Below, piece after piece: positions 35,301 to 48,085 of a stretch of DNA of 64,000 bases (position 1 is the first letter of the stretch; each line of letters begins with the position of its first letter). Made by a program: the position numbers and the translations under genes. The stretch is from Gordius sp. MW1 (lineage: Eukaryota > Nematomorpha > Gordioida > Gordea > Gordiidae), in NCBI GenBank assembly GCA_964036665.1, contig OZ038526.1, forward strand, positions 32,364,001 to 32,428,000. Reading direction: 5' to 3'. Under the pieces are notes generated by a model, which was not told the DNA's origin, did no database searches, and saw nothing but the letters and a program-made list of their open reading frames with translations.

Positions 35301-36542
35301 AAATTGGGAGCCATTTCTTTCAGGGTGTTTAGTTTGTAAAGATTTGAAGGTTTCTTGAGTGTCGGGGGAAATTTTGCAGTCTGAATTGGCCAGGCGAAGG
35401 GCACCCTGTATGTCAAAGTGGTTGAGTTTTGAGGAAACCCGTTTGGCTCTTTGTTGAACTGATGTAATCTTATGGATGTGTGGCTCGTAGATAATGGGGG
35501 TTGATGAAACGTCCCATTTTGCTGAGTTTTGTTTAACCCAATTCGAGAGGGTACCTTTGTAATTTGATGGTGGTATTGAAAGGACACGGGAAGTAAATTG
35601 AAAAAGGTTGGCCCAATGGAGGGTGCTGCTTGGGTCCTTAGAGAGGTTTGAGATGGCATCAGTAAGGGCAATTAGAACTTGATGTCTGGCACCTTTAGGG
35701 ATGTTTTTTAGAATCCTGTTAACAGGAGAATGAGGAATATCTGAATATGTATTGGTGGTGGTGGTTTCGAGCGGGGACTAGGTATTATGCAATAAATGGT
35801 TGTGAGTAGAGGTAGACCTCTTGGGGACTGTAGCTGATGGATGTTTTCCAGAGCCTGGGCACCTCTGTTTTAATGGACCGTGAACGTAAATCAAATTAGA
35901 GAGGGTAATTAAAGCTAACCTTTAGCAGACTGGGCAGATTCCGGTTTGGATTGTGGAGTTTGTGTTCATGTATAGAAGGATTATGGATATTTGGGATAAA
36001 CCTGTAGTAGAGTAAAGTGGCAACTATTTTGATGTTTGGTATTCAACAGTTGGTTTGTCATGAAAATAACTGTTAGGAGATATTGTTAAATGGTTTTTTT
36101 TTGCCTCTGATAGGCGTAAAAACTTGGTTAAGGGTAGAAAAAATAAACCCTTTGCCCGCTGCTTGCTTTAAATTTACTATTTAGTCTTTAGCGACATTAA
36201 CGCATTCTCGAACATAAAAAATTTCTGATATTTACCTTTATTGAGTTTAAAATTGCGTAAATCCATAAATGAGATGTAAATTACAAGGAAATAATATAAA
36301 TGACGGAATGAGATAAATTAATCATACATTTCGATATAAATTATAAAATATAATTATAATAAATATAATGGCATCGTTTAAAAGATATGTCTATTATGCA
36401 ATGTAAGATTCATAACCTTAAACCCGAACCGGACCCGAAAGCTTTTCAACCCAAACCCGAAGGAATTTTAAAATTTTTAACCCGAACCCGACCCAATCGG
36501 GTTGGGTCTGGTCGGGGTTTGGGTTACCCGTGCGGGGCTCTA
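32395..36542. mobile_element. hAT-like element (CCCGA family) carrying a nested retroelement
   Basis: Left end TAGAGCCCTGCA (32395-32406) and right end TGCGGGGCTCTA (36531-36542) are inverted repeats matching at 11 of 12 positions. Flanking octamers GCATAGAG (32387-32394) and GTATATAG (36543-36550) agree at 6 of 8, as expected for an old hAT target duplication. Blocks of repeated CCCGAACCCGACCCGAAA lie inside both ends (32409-32520 and 36418-36525). No hAT transposase is seen; the middle holds a broken reverse transcriptase. Confidence 0.65.
33230..35680 (-). pseudogene. Broken non-LTR-type reverse transcriptase
   Basis: Read on the minus strand, the order is a polymerase start (GGLRPIAMGSIFRRICCK near 35030), then QLGFGTKGGCE and KIDFKNAFNTIYR, then QGDPLGPLLFCL. 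Next come the catalytic WYLDDGTI near 34575 and a Cys/His knuckle (CNLCGSSVGTKGHHGLHC) near 33650. A C-terminal part (TCPDAFAPS to LGRRIAANT) ends near 33235. This matches a group of retroelement polymerases common in invertebrates that carry a C-terminal nuclease-like domain. An in-frame stop precedes QGDPLGP, and at least three frameshifts separate the pieces (near 34590, 34190 and 33490). It is dead. Confidence 0.85.
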
Positions 36543-36550
36543 GTATATAG

Positions 36551-37990
36551 AACCAAAAAAATACACTAAAAATATTCAAAATGACGACTGTTATATTAAT
36601 ATTTTGAACGAAAGGATTTTATAAATTTATTGATTATGATATTTACTTATCTTGCCCTTTTTGTTCATTTTCACAAAAATCAGGCATCGCATATTAAAGG
36701 TTTTTAATATGTTAAATGATAATTTGCCACATTTCATAAAGTGTATTAAAGTAAAACTAATATAATTTAATAGTCGACCTATTTAAATGTACATTAAAAA
36801 AATTAAATACTATCACGTGCTTTTGCACTTTATACAGTATTTTTTCAATGAGTTTAATGTTAAACAATAAAAAACAATAAATGAGTGTATATTGTTTCCT
36901 GTTTCAACTAATCATTTAACACGAAAATTTTTCAAAATTGTTAGTGATTATATGTATTATCTATGAAGCAAAAGATTGTTACTGCAAAATAAGCAGCATA
37001 ATTTAAAAACTTTATTCAACAAAATTTGCTAATATCTTCGATATTACGATTGAACTTACAGGTTACAGCGTTTTTCTTTAACTTTGAAGATCTTGACTCC
37101 CCTCCCGCACACTAGTGGGAGAGAAAAGGAAGGATGATCAATCAAAGCGTTTGAAAGAGAACGCGCTTTCCCTTTCCCTCTCCCTACTTCGCATGCAACT
37201 TACTCGCTCTCTTATATGTCTTCGCCACTCTTGCATTTGATCGTGCACTTATTTTAATTTACCTGTTTTTGTTAGAAATTTGTCGCTTTTTTGCCAAATT
37301 TTTCGATAATTAACATGGCCAAAACTTTTTGAATTAAAAAACTCTAAAAAATTTTAAATTTGATGGTTTTTGTCATAAATTTGTCAATTTTTTTGCTAAA
37401 TTTTTTGATGAGGGATCAACAATTTAAAAAAATAAAAAACTTTGTCGAAAGGTCAAAATATAGAGTGACATTTGTATTAAATTTTTTAATAATATTTTCA
37501 AGGTTTAAATTAAAATATTATATTTTTTAAAATTATAACAGAAGTTTAGTTTAAATAATGTGTATGCACATGCTAAAATAAATAAATTAATGAGCTGGCA
37601 TAGCGCCATGGATTAAAATTGTTTTGGATTTTACAACCATGGTGATTTTCTGCTTGATTTAAAAGAATTCTTTAAAATCGTGTGTAATGGACGTATTATA
37701 TTTTGATATTTGTTAAGGAATTGGCTGCCCTCGGTTCCTAAATATTTTATTTTTTTTGAATTGACATGCTTTATTAAAAAAAAGTATTAAATATAATGTA
37801 GAAAAAAGATACAAGAACGAAAACATTTATAAAAAAAAAGATTAAAACACATTACCCGTTTCTTCATCTTCTTTAAGAATGGGCATTGCACTACTGGGAC
37901 AAAAATTATATTGCTGAATTTGTATTTTTCCACTTTCTTTCTTTCTGTATAAGAAATGAGGTCGGGAGAAGTGTTATATTTGGTTAATAG
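36551..37990. other. AT-rich DNA, no gene
   Basis: Nothing coding recognised. A segment near 37590-37660 (GGCATAGCGCCATGGA and GTGATTTTCTGCTT) resembles 56893-56935, so a low-copy repeat is present. Confidence 0.4.
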
Positions 37991-38029
37991 ATCCACCGTA
38001 GTGAACAACAAGCATTTAGGCCACGAGCC

Positions 38030-38160
38030 CACGGGATCGGTTTTTTGGTCTATTTTTCTTATTCGATAAACAAACTAGAGGTTTTTGGTCAAACCTTTGG
38101 TTTGTTTATGGGTAGTGGACTAAAACGAAAGGTCGACAAAACAAAACACAAAGTGAGGAG
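38030..38160. mobile_element. Family A MITE, degraded
   Basis: Contains TTTGGTCAAACCTTTGGTTT, GTGGACTAAAACGAAAGGTCG and ACAAAACAAAACAC, which match family A interior words. Terminal boxes are lost and the limits are approximate. Confidence 0.4.
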
Positions 38161-38254
38161 GCTTTTTGATGGTTTTTTTCCTTCACCGAGGTATCCTTTA
38201 GCCTTTTCGTATCGAATTCGAGGTTGATAGACCTTTCTTCTTTCGGAAGTACTT

Positions 38255-39115
38255 TTCTGTCAAGATCCATTACAAGGGGGCGATTTCTTTACTTTGCAAT
38301 CCTTGTTACTCCATAAGTTCTTTCGCCGTATAAGCATATAGTCAATTTGATTAAAATGCTTCCCACTTCTATAAGTCACAATATGATTGAAATAGGTGCT
38401 AGCGATTGCCATGTTATATGCTTGGGTTACTTGGAGAACTTTTTCCCCTTCCTTGTTCTTCAGACCATGCCCATTAGCCTCCATTGCGTTCAGACCCGAG
38501 ATCTTTCCCTAAGTGAGCGTTGAAATCCGCCATAATAATTATCCTTTCTTCCTGTCCTATTCCTTGTATTTCCTTTTCAAATGAATCCAATATGATCTTT
38601 CTCTGATTCTATACACCCAATTTGGGGAGCATAGACTCACAAAACGGTTAGGAGGTCTTCTTTATTTGCAATCTTCACCCACTTAGCCTGTCTGAGCAAA
38701 TGACTTCGACCACTTTGTTCTTGAACGATTTTTCTACGATTTGGTGACCTACTGTTTGTATCCTTCTCCTAAATCCCGATCTTTGGTCTCGTTCCACCTC
38801 GTCTCTTGTAGGCGGGCGATATTTACCTTTCTTCTTTTATGCATTTGTGCGACCTCGATACACTTTCTCGTCAACGTTCCAACATTCCAGCACGTTATTC
38901 GCATTCTTTCTACAACTAATCTCCTAACCGCCTTCGTTGTAAGTTGGGCAGTATCCCTATTGTATTTTTTATATTGCACGGGCCCGGTGTGGAGAGCGCG
39001 TCGTTTGTGGAGAACGCTCTAGCTTTCTGTCCTAAATTTTTGTTTGAAAATAACATGATTTTGGAGTTGGTTTTTATAGCTGGTTTCCGACCTGACGCCA
39101 ACCCTCTACTTTTTG
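38255..39115 (-). pseudogene. LINE endonuclease fragment
   Basis: Minus-strand pieces match the apurinic-type endonuclease of non-LTR retrotransposons. RITCWNVGTLTRKCIEV and LQETRWNETKDRDLGEGYK lie at 38750-38915. ITYRSGKHFNQIDYMLIRR with a following DCKV lies at 38280-38400. Stops and frameshifts separate them, and no reverse transcriptase follows, so this is a truncated copy. Confidence 0.85.
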
Positions 39116-39119
39116 CACA

Positions 39120-39782
39120 CTGACTTAGGACCTTCGTAGGTACTTGTAGGTATAATTTTATACCTTGACAACGAGTTCTTACAAGTCTCCGAATTCGTAC
39201 CTCATTCAGATCTATCTTTCAATCGCAATCATGATTTAAAATTATGCATTATTATATATTTTTTAATAAATTTTGCTTTAATGGTTCACTTTTATTATTG
39301 CTTTGTGACTTAGATATGTTTTATTTGCATATGTTAAACATATTATTAGTCATTATTATTTTTTCATATTTTGTCTAAGAAGATTAAAATTGTATTTTCT
39401 CCAAAGAGTTTTTTTTTAATTATTATTTGCTTTTATATTTATACCATAAAAACCTGGGGTTGTGATTTCGAACATACCTTAAAATATTTTTAATGCCACC
39501 TATGTGTGATGTTAAGCATTTTAAATTTATCATTTCACATTAAATTAGTAATAATAAAAAAATTGGGCAAATCCATGTATTAACTTAAGCATAATTTGTA
39601 AAAATATTTGCATTACTTTTTCTTCAATAATCTAGATAATTATAAAAAAATAAGTTTTGATTATAATCTTAAATTTGAATTCCTTTAAATTTGCTATGAT
39701 AAATTTCAATATTTTTCATTATCTAACGGTACAGAGATATCAATAATATTAGCAGTGGCGTAGCTAGCATTTTTCTCTTGGG
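39120..39782. other. AT-rich DNA, no gene
   Basis: No coding or RNA signal recognised. Its last ~35 bases (GTGGCGTAGCTAGC and CTTGGGGGCC) are an interrupted repeat into which the next element inserted. Confidence 0.4.
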
Positions 39783-39790
39783 GGCCTAAC

Positions 39791-42700
39791 TAGTGTTTCG
39801 ATCTCGTCACGTCTCGGTCTCGAAAACAAAATCTCGTCTCGTCTCGGGAGCGATTATAAAAATCTCGATTTCGTCTGTCTCGGTCTAGAAAAAACTCGGT
39901 CTCGTCTCGACGAGAATTCTCGTCTCATCTCGACTTTTTAAAAATATAAATACGGAATAAAAAAATTGTTTTATTAAAAATTTTAAATAAGTGTATAAAC
40001 AAATGGCAAACTTTTTATTTTTTGAAAAACTTTAATACACAAACTTTTTAAAGATTTAGCGGGACACGACATCTCACTGATAATATGAATTAATTCATAA
40101 AGATAACATTTTCCATGAAGTGCAGACTAAAAAAACTATAAATAACTTTAAAGTATAGAAAATTAAATTTATAACATTTGTATCAAATTCACTGTGTTCG
40201 TCAACTATAAATAGACTTAGAAAAATATAAGTTCGCTTATAGTTTGACTTATTTGCGTAATTCAGCAAATTGCGATCCTTTATGAACCCTGAAGCTTCAA
40301 AGTAGACCTTAATATATTTAAGGCAAACGTTTGAGTCCTTTGATATTACCATCATCAATTATAGCCCATGGATTTATTGTATGTTTACTATAACGTTAAC
40401 CACAAGTGCAAGTGACTTTTAATACGAATATTATTATTTACGGAATTGATAATTAGTTGCACATATGAACACGTAGTAAAACCAACATTTAGAGCAGAAT
40501 TAAGTGTCAAGAACGTAAGAGTTTAAACTTAAAATTAAAGTGCACGTATTTAATTTTATGGCAAAAATCATTATAATCAAATTTGTATCCTAAATAATTA
40601 CCTTCCAATCTAACTAACTATGCCATTAAAGAGTAATTTATCTAGTACAATATAGGTTCGTGTATTTATTTTATTTTGCACAATTATAGAAATTATAGTA
40701 AATTTGAAAGCACCTGCCAACCTAGCTTATAATGTGAAAAGTAATGCATATGCCTAAACTATGTATTCACATAATGTCTTATTAAGGTTCAAAAATTTGG
40801 GAGGCATACTATTGATTGAAGCATAAAAACTTCTAGAAAACTCATTACTCTATTGTACTTTTAAAATCGTATACACTAAGGAATCAACCATAAGTAAGTA
40901 AATGATTGCCAAATTTTAAATTTGTTTGCTAAAATATATAATATTTATTACACTTAGAAATTTTTTAATATCAAATATATTCCATACATATTGATTGATT
41001 TACACTTAATACCTAAAATGTAAATCATAATTTACTAAAATCTAACGATCAATAAAAGTCGAGATCCCGCCGAAAAAATCTCGTCTCGTCTCGATCTCGA
41101 CTCCATTTTAAATTCTCGTCTCAATCTCGACTCCATTTTAAATTCTCGTCTCGTCTCGTCTCGGTTTTTCGAGACGAGACGAGACCGAGACCGAGATTTT
41201 TCTCGGTTTTTACGCATCACCATAAGTAAGGGTTAAAAAATCCAAGTGACAAACTTTTATATATAGAAAAATACACAAACTTTTTAAACATTTAGCTGGA
41301 CACAACATATCAATGACCCTATAAAGATATGAATTATTTAATAAAGATAACATTCTATGAAAAGTGCAGACTAAAAAACTCTAAATAAATTTGAAGTATA
41401 GAAAATTAAATTTTATTGTTCTAGTAAATTATAACACTTGTATCAAATTCCCTGTGTCCGTCAACTATAGAAAATTGTAAGTTCACCTAAAGTTGACTTA
41501 GATGAATAATTGAGCAAATCGAGACCCTTTATTGACCCTGGTATTTAATGCGAGCGTTTAAGTCCATTGATATTGCCTTCCTCTATTATAGCACAAAGTA
41601 TTTATTTATGTTTACATAGCGTTATAAACCACAAAGTGCGAGTGACTTTTAATGATAATATTACTATTTACAAAATTGATATTGCACATATTAAAACGTT
41701 GTAAAAACAACAATAAAAGCAACATTATTATAAGATTTAGAACATAAGGTTTTAAACTTTTAATTAAAGTGCAGGTATTTTAATTTATGACAAAAATCAT
41801 TATAATTAATTTATATTTCAAATATATACCTTCCAATTCTAGCTAACTTTGCCATAAGTAGTTATTTATCGAATACAGTATAGGCATGTATTTATTTATA
41901 TTGCACAATTATAAAAATTATAGTAAATTTGAATGCACCTGCCAACTCAGCTTTGCATGTGACAAAACTATGTATTCACATAATGTCTTATAAATGTTTA
42001 AAAGTTTGGGAGGTATACTATTAGGTGAAACATAAAAACCTTTAGGAAACTCATAATTTAGGATTATTCTATTAGGGTATTTTACATTTGAAATCGTTAG
42101 GCGGGTGCTCAAAAATCTCGAGCCACCTTACTTGCATAATTATTTAAACTGATTGACCCCCAATTTATAAACCGCATCATGCAGGATGAGTAACTGCGAA
42201 ATTTAAATATGCTTTAGTAATATTAACTAAACTATTCCATTAGAACTCATTCTAAGCCTAATATTTTGTTTAATAATGCTATGGATACAAATATGTGTAT
42301 TCAACCCTAAGGGTAAACCTATAATTGTTGATTCGCTCCAGTGGGCAATGCTCACTGTGAGTTTTGCCCCCTCACACGCACTGTATATCCTACTCTACTC
42401 ATGAGGCTTTTGATGTATCAGATGAAAATGCTCGAGAGGCGAAGGGGTAGTAGTAAAAACACACTCATGTATAGATTTGTTATTAATTTATATTTTTCAG
42501 GGCGAAATTTTTTTGCCCAGTTTTTTTATATATGGCTAAAATATGTTTAATGATATTAAAATTTATTTTTTATACATATTAAAAACATGTTTTATCGTTT
42601 TTAAAATATTATTTTTTACATTTTTATTGCGGCTATATGTTTATAAATTTATATTTTATAATATTTTTAGTCCAGGTTACAACGCAAAGATTTATAAAGC

Positions 42701-44007
42701 TGCGATTTTTTTCCCTGCAATATTCATTTTGAATGGCTAAAATCTATTTACTGATTTTAAAATTTATGTTTTTGTAAATGCCAAAAATTTGTTTTAATTA
42801 TAAATTTTTGAATATACTGTCTCACCCAGGTGGTATTTTTTTCTCAATTTTAATATGGTTTAACTTAATATTTTATCGTTTTCAAGAACAGGTGTCAATG
42901 TTATTATTTTATTAAAGATGCGAATTAATTTTTCCCGATTTTCATTATATATATCTAAATGATTTTTAATATTTATTTTAAACAAATGGCTAAATTACGT
43001 TTTATTGTTCAAAAAATTTTTTGACATTTTTAATATGGCTTATTGTTTCTAAATTTATATTTAATAATATTTTTAGTCCAGGTCACATTGCAAAGTTTTA
43101 TAAAAGGTGGAAAATTTTGCTTTATGGAATATTCTATATAGATGGCTAAAATCTGTTAAAAATTTCAAAATTTTACATGCCAAAAATATGCTTTATTGTT
43201 TTAAAGATAAATTTTTGAATATTCTGTCTCATCATGGTGCTAATAAATTTTTTGACATTTTTAATGTGGTTTTATTTAAGATCATATTTTATTATTTTAT
43301 TAAATTTTATCAAATAGACACATAAATTACAACTAATATTATGTTATATTAACATTTCCCCAAAACTTTACACATATAATTTGTGTAATCGTAGGGAGAT
43401 TAAATGCGATATGTCAATAAGTAATTAGCACATTCGCTGAGCAGATAGGATAAGCAACTTGCTCTCAGCAATTACCCGTACGAAACTGCTGTTATTTAAA
43501 GTTGAAAACAAGCTAATATTCATACTGCTTGAGCTTGTATTTGCTGTTACAACTTAGCCCCCGCATTTTACTCCGATTAATGACAAAGCTTAAGCGTCGA
43601 AGCACATGTGCTAGCTAAGTGTTTACGTCCAAGTCAGAGCATAATAGCAACTTTACATCACTAGGTAAACCGTACTTAGGTAAATGATTGCCAAATTTTA
43701 ATTTGGCAAAAATAATATAATATTTACCACATTTCGGAATTTTTTTAATATCAAATATATTCCATACATATTGATTTACACTTAATACCTAAAAATGTAA
43801 ATCATGCAAATTAAAAAATTAAAATACACAATAATTTACTAAAATCTAACGATCAATATAAAGTCGAGATCTCGCTGAAAAATCTCGTATCGTCTCGTCT
43901 CGACATCAAAATTCTCGTCTCGATCTCAGTTTTTCAAATTCTCCTCTCGTCTCGTATCGGTTTTTTGAGACTAGACCGAGAATTTTCTCGGTTTTTACGC
44001 ATCACTA
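39791..44007. mobile_element. 4.2-kb hAT-like element with TCTCG-rich ends and internal duplication
   Basis: Starts TAGTGTTTCGATCTCG and ends CGGTTTTTACGCATCACTA. Flanking octamers GGCCTAAC (39783-39790) and GGCCGAAC (44008-44015) agree at 7 of 8, a good hAT-style target duplication. TCTCG-rich blocks lie at 39797-39940, 41060-41210 and 43865-44000. Between them are two versions of one ~1.1-kb unit: 39960-41060, and 41225-42090 plus 43665-43860. The second is split by a ~1.57-kb insertion. No transposase frame, so non-autonomous. Confidence 0.72.
42092..43662. repeat. Insertion with diverged ~200-300-bp repeats
   Basis: This interrupts the second unit of the hAT-like element. Inside, phrases such as ATGGCTAAAAT, TTTTTAGTCCAGGT, ATAAATTTTTGAATATTCTG and GTCTCA recur between 42500 and 43320. 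Coding capacity is absent. Confidence 0.55.
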
Positions 44008-44015
44008 GGCCGAAC

Positions 44016-44655
44016 TTAATTTTTACATCAGGGGGGAAGAGTAATGGCGTTTAAAAAAGTCAAACTTAATAATAATATACTGGGCCATCAAAATAATAAA
44101 TGATAGACTGGTCCGCTAAATTTTTACAAAGTTTTCGCCCATAGTCTTTAAAATACTTATATTTTGCATCTTTTAATATTTGATTGATTTTTTTATTGAA
44201 TGAAGAATATATATTAGGTACAGATGTAATAATAATAATAATATAAAAAACTATATTTATCAAAATATTAAATTAGCCTACTCTAAAGTTTATAGATTTT
44301 AAGAGGGTATGATTGGAGTGGACCACTCCTACATTAATTTTTATATCAATTTAAAACGCGTCTTGAGATATTGATGAATAAATATAACGACAAAAATACC
44401 ATTTTATTTTTATTGTTAATTTAATAAATATTAGATAAGTATAATTAAAATAAATAAGTCACTTAGCTCCATCAAAAGAAACACATATTTAAAAACTAAT
44501 TAAACAATTAATATTGTTTAAATTACGATATTAAATAATTGCTTGGGAGGGGCCAAGAAGGCTAATATTTTACCTTGGGGGGGGGCCAAAGAAGCCAGAA
44601 TTTTGCTCTTGGGAGAGGAGGCCTTGGCCCCCTTGGCGTCCCCCTAGCTAAACTA
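44016..44655. repeat. Repeat flank ending in a G/C-rich arm
   Basis: Ends with GGGGGGGGCCAAAGAAGCC and CTTGGCCCCCTTGGCGTCCCCCTAGCTA. With the GTGGCGTAGCTAG at 39763 this looks like the two ends of one older element split by the hAT-like insertion. Confidence 0.45.
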
Positions 44656-44965
44656 TACAATGTAAATGTTCAATTACCAGATGGTAATCTCAAGTTATAA
44701 ACCTATCAATTTCCTTCCTCATTATTCCAGGATAAAGGTTTTTAACGTTTTAAGTTATATTAACACTTGAAAATATCCAAAACGCTTAAATTATTATAGC
44801 GTCTTTAAACAGGGATAAAAATTTCTGAGCTCTATCATTAAAATTTTGAAAGTCATATCAATAAACTTTTAGTTATTTGAAATATAATAACACCTGTGTT
44901 GTCAAATCGTGATTCTGAGTAAAAGCGCGGCATCGCAGCCGACACATACATATACCTATCAGCTG

Positions 44966-47343
44966 ATGGCCATTATTAACGAAATAAAATTGGAAGACGA
45001 ATTTATTAAAACAATAAATACTATCCAGTACTATGAAAAGAAATTCAATATGAAATATTTAGGAATATAACAGTAGTGTATTTTTCTGCTGAGTGGTCGC
45101 CAGAATGTCAACAAACAAATATAATTCTTGATGAAAATGTGAAAAATCCTGATTACCAAAATATGACTTTCATCAAGGTACTATCCTAAATAAATTTAAT
45201 TCTAAAAGTTTAGTTGGAAGCTGAGGATTTTCCTAACCAAGTGCAAATGTATAATATTGAAATAGTTCCAACATTTATATTTATAAAGGTAATTTACTAT
45301 GATTTTTAAGTTTAATGGTATGATAGGATCAAAAAGTGATAGATCGAATAGAGGGTGTTAATCCACTGGTTTTAAAACAAAAACTAAATCATTGGGCAAT
45401 ATCTTTGCCATCAAAATCTTTTAACAAAATGCATATTAAGCAAGACATATCAGTTGATGTTGTAATACACATTAAACAATGTATAATGTAATTTAAATTT
45501 AGGCTAAAGATGCTTTAAATAAAAAGCTGAAATCCTTGATAAATAAATCAGCTACTATGTTATTTATGAAAGGATCTCCAAGCCAGCCGCAATGTGGTAT
45601 CAGCATTCTCTACTAAATTTTTAATTCAAGCTATGAAAGTATTTTTTTTTATTTCTTTTAGGATTTAGCAAGCAAATCATCCAGATTCTAAATAAACATG
45701 ATATTAAATTTGACTTTTTCAATATTTTGGAAGATAATGAAGTTAGGGAAGGTATTTATTTTTGTCAAATTATTTTTATATTTAAATAATTTGTTTGTTT
45801 TTAATTCTTTGGGCATTATAAGCTATAATAAACAATTAACAAAATTATAATTTGATTTATTATTTAGGCCTTAAAGTGTATTCTGATTGGCCTACCTACC
45901 CTCAGCTATATAGTAATGGTGAATTAATAGGGGGATTGGATATTGTTAAGGAACTTGAGCAAATGAATGAACTTAAATCTACATTAGATGCTTCTACTCA
46001 TGACAAAGTTTCAAATGATGAGAAAGATCCCAAATTAAACAGTGAAAATAACAACATAAATTTAAGGTTGGCATTGGCCAATTATTTTAAAATTATTATT
46101 TATTATAAATGTCCATAGTTTGTTAAATTACTTATCTATTTTTTGCTGGGCCAAATGTATCATAACTTAATTTTAAAGCAGAATTTTTGAACAAAGCTTG
46201 TTGTCAACTATGTAGTGTTGTAAAAAGGCTGGGTTTTGTTTGGCCAATTTTTGATTTTAGTTACTCATAAATCTACCAAAATGTTTTTCTTTGTCAACCT
46301 CTAGGTTTAGTCAAAATTTGAAAAAAGCACCAGAAGTCACTGTTAGTCTTAGTACAACTAAAAGTTGACCAAACATAACCCAGCTGGCACTACTAATCAA
46401 TAGTGATGATGAATTATTTTTAATTATCTCCACTAATTCTACTGCCTAAATACAAATTTGTTATTACATTTTTGCTAATAATTCCTTATTTTAATCTTGT
46501 AAACAAATGATGGGATTGTGTTTTTCTTCTTTCCACCTCATCCCTCTATGTTTTATCATATGAAGATAAACTTAATGAAAACCCCCAAGACGGTTGTCAG
46601 TAATGCCTAGGGCAATAATGATTTAGGAAGGGGCAAAATAATTTTTTTTGAATGTTTAACTATAGTTTTAATAAATTTCAACAAATTTTTAAATTTAGAG
46701 GGGTCCGCCCCTCCCTATTTCCTCCCTTGCTACGCCAATGCAAACAATGCATTTGCAAACTATCTTGATCAAGCATTATTTAGTTTTTCCCCTTTCTTTC
46801 ATACTCCCTTTAATTAAATTCTTATTTATACGTGATGGCTTCCAGGTTAAAGAAATTGGTCACCCAAGCTAAAGTAATGGTCTTTATGAAAGGGCATCCA
46901 TCAAATCCGATGTGCAAATTTAGCAAAGCTCTGGTACCCATACTAAACGAAACAAAGTAACATTATTTTACATAGATTTGTTGGCAAATTTTTATAGATA
47001 ATCAATGGGTTTTTTATGTTGTTTTTGAAGCCAAACATAAATTGGTTTATTATGGGTTTTTTAAATATAGGGTGCCCTATCAAAGTTTTGACATTTTAGA
47101 GGACGAAGAGGTGAGGCAAGGATTAAAAAAGTTTTCCGATTGGCCCACCTTCCCTCAAATCTACGTGAATGGAGAGTTTATCGGTGGTTCAGACATTATA
47201 AAAGTTACTATTTTTTCCATATATATATTTTTATATTTTATTTAATTTGATTTAGTTGTCAAATATATCTTAAATATGTTATATTTTAGGAATTACACGC
47301 CTCAGGTCAATTGGTCTCGACCCTCAACCCAGTCGCTAATTAA
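44966..47343 (+). CDS. GLRX3: Glutaredoxin-3 (PICOT), thioredoxin plus two monothiol Grx domains
   Basis: Ten exons keep frame: 44966-45027, 45063-45177, 45214-45288, 45327-45461, 45503-45596, 45662-45751, 45868-46066, 46846-46956, 47071-47203 and 47290-47343, giving 355 residues (human about 335). The thioredoxin-like domain has [14 protein letters not shown], with a single Cys as in the family, then VPTFIFIK. Grx 1 has [18 protein letters not shown] (CGFS split by an intron) and [19 protein letters not shown]. Grx 2 has [18 protein letters not shown] and [23 protein letters not shown]3 binds [2Fe-2S] clusters with glutathione and hands them to the cytosolic assembly machinery. Oddity: the second site is CKFS, not CGFS. 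Intron 7 carries two MITEs. CIAO1 follows on the same strand 1.2 kb downstream. Confidence 0.93.
46213..46395. mobile_element. Family A MITE in GLRX3 intron 7
   Basis: Starts TAGTGTTGTAAAAAGGCTGG and ends AACCCAGCTGGCACTACTA; the terminal boxes are complementary. Confidence 0.7.
46605..46740. mobile_element. Family B MITE in GLRX3 intron 7
   Basis: Has the GGGCAATAATGATTTAGG left arm and a right arm ending TTGCTACGCCAATG. The leftmost terminal bases are worn. Confidence 0.65.
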
Positions 47344-47424
47344 TATATAACCTGAATTATTTTTATATTTTAGATGCTATAACAATTGTTGATGGCGCTA
47401 ATACCACCTCTTGTGTAACCAAGA

Positions 47425-47430
47425 AATAAA
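47425..47430 (+). terminator. GLRX3 polyadenylation signal
   Basis: AATAAA 82 bp after the stop codon, before the CIAO1 start. Confidence 0.6.
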
Positions 47431-47439
47431 TTGTTTAAG

Positions 47440-48085
47440 ACCAAATGAAAACGTCCTTTCTAAAGTTGTCCCCTTTATGCCAATTGACACATAAGATCAT
47501 GTCTGAAGATATTTGAGAGTTGCGGGAAAAATAATACTCTTAGCTTTTAAATGTTTTTATGAGAAAACTTATATATGATTTATTCCACTAGGTTTTTTTA
47601 AAAATGTTTATTAATTTCATGCTAAAAGCTTGCATAAATTTCTTAATATTCAATATATACCCTCTTCAAAACATAAATCCTATTTATAACATCTGTAGGA
47701 AATTAAAAAAACCGAATTTAGATTTAAACAAAAAGAATAGTTATAGATTGGATTTTAATTAAATATTTATCAGATTTTATAATTAATAAGTCACTTTAAT
47801 TGTATTTTAATACTCCAGGTATTAAAACTGTAAGCTTAACGAACTAATTATATATTATTAAAACAATTATTTTTAAAGACCATAACCAAGTTTTCATCAT
47901 TAATTGGAAATCTTGCGTTGCACTTATTAAGAAAAGCATGGAAATCAGTATAGAGAAAGTAACTTATTATATTATTAATATCAAATTTGTTTCCTTGCTT
48001 AATAATTTTTAGGGAGGGGAGGAAGTAACTTCTTTTTCTCTGTTACGCTTTTTTGTGTTAAAGCTTAGAACTTGAATCAGGCTAT
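47440..48085. other. GLRX3-CIAO1 spacer, left part
   Basis: AT-rich, no gene. The rest of the spacer holds a family B MITE, so the CIAO1 promoter probably lies in 48245-48590. Confidence 0.4.

Noticed and set aside
41035-41223. Arg/Glu/Ser-rich open frame
   Set aside because: It is the reverse reading of the TCTCG repeat block of the hAT-like element.
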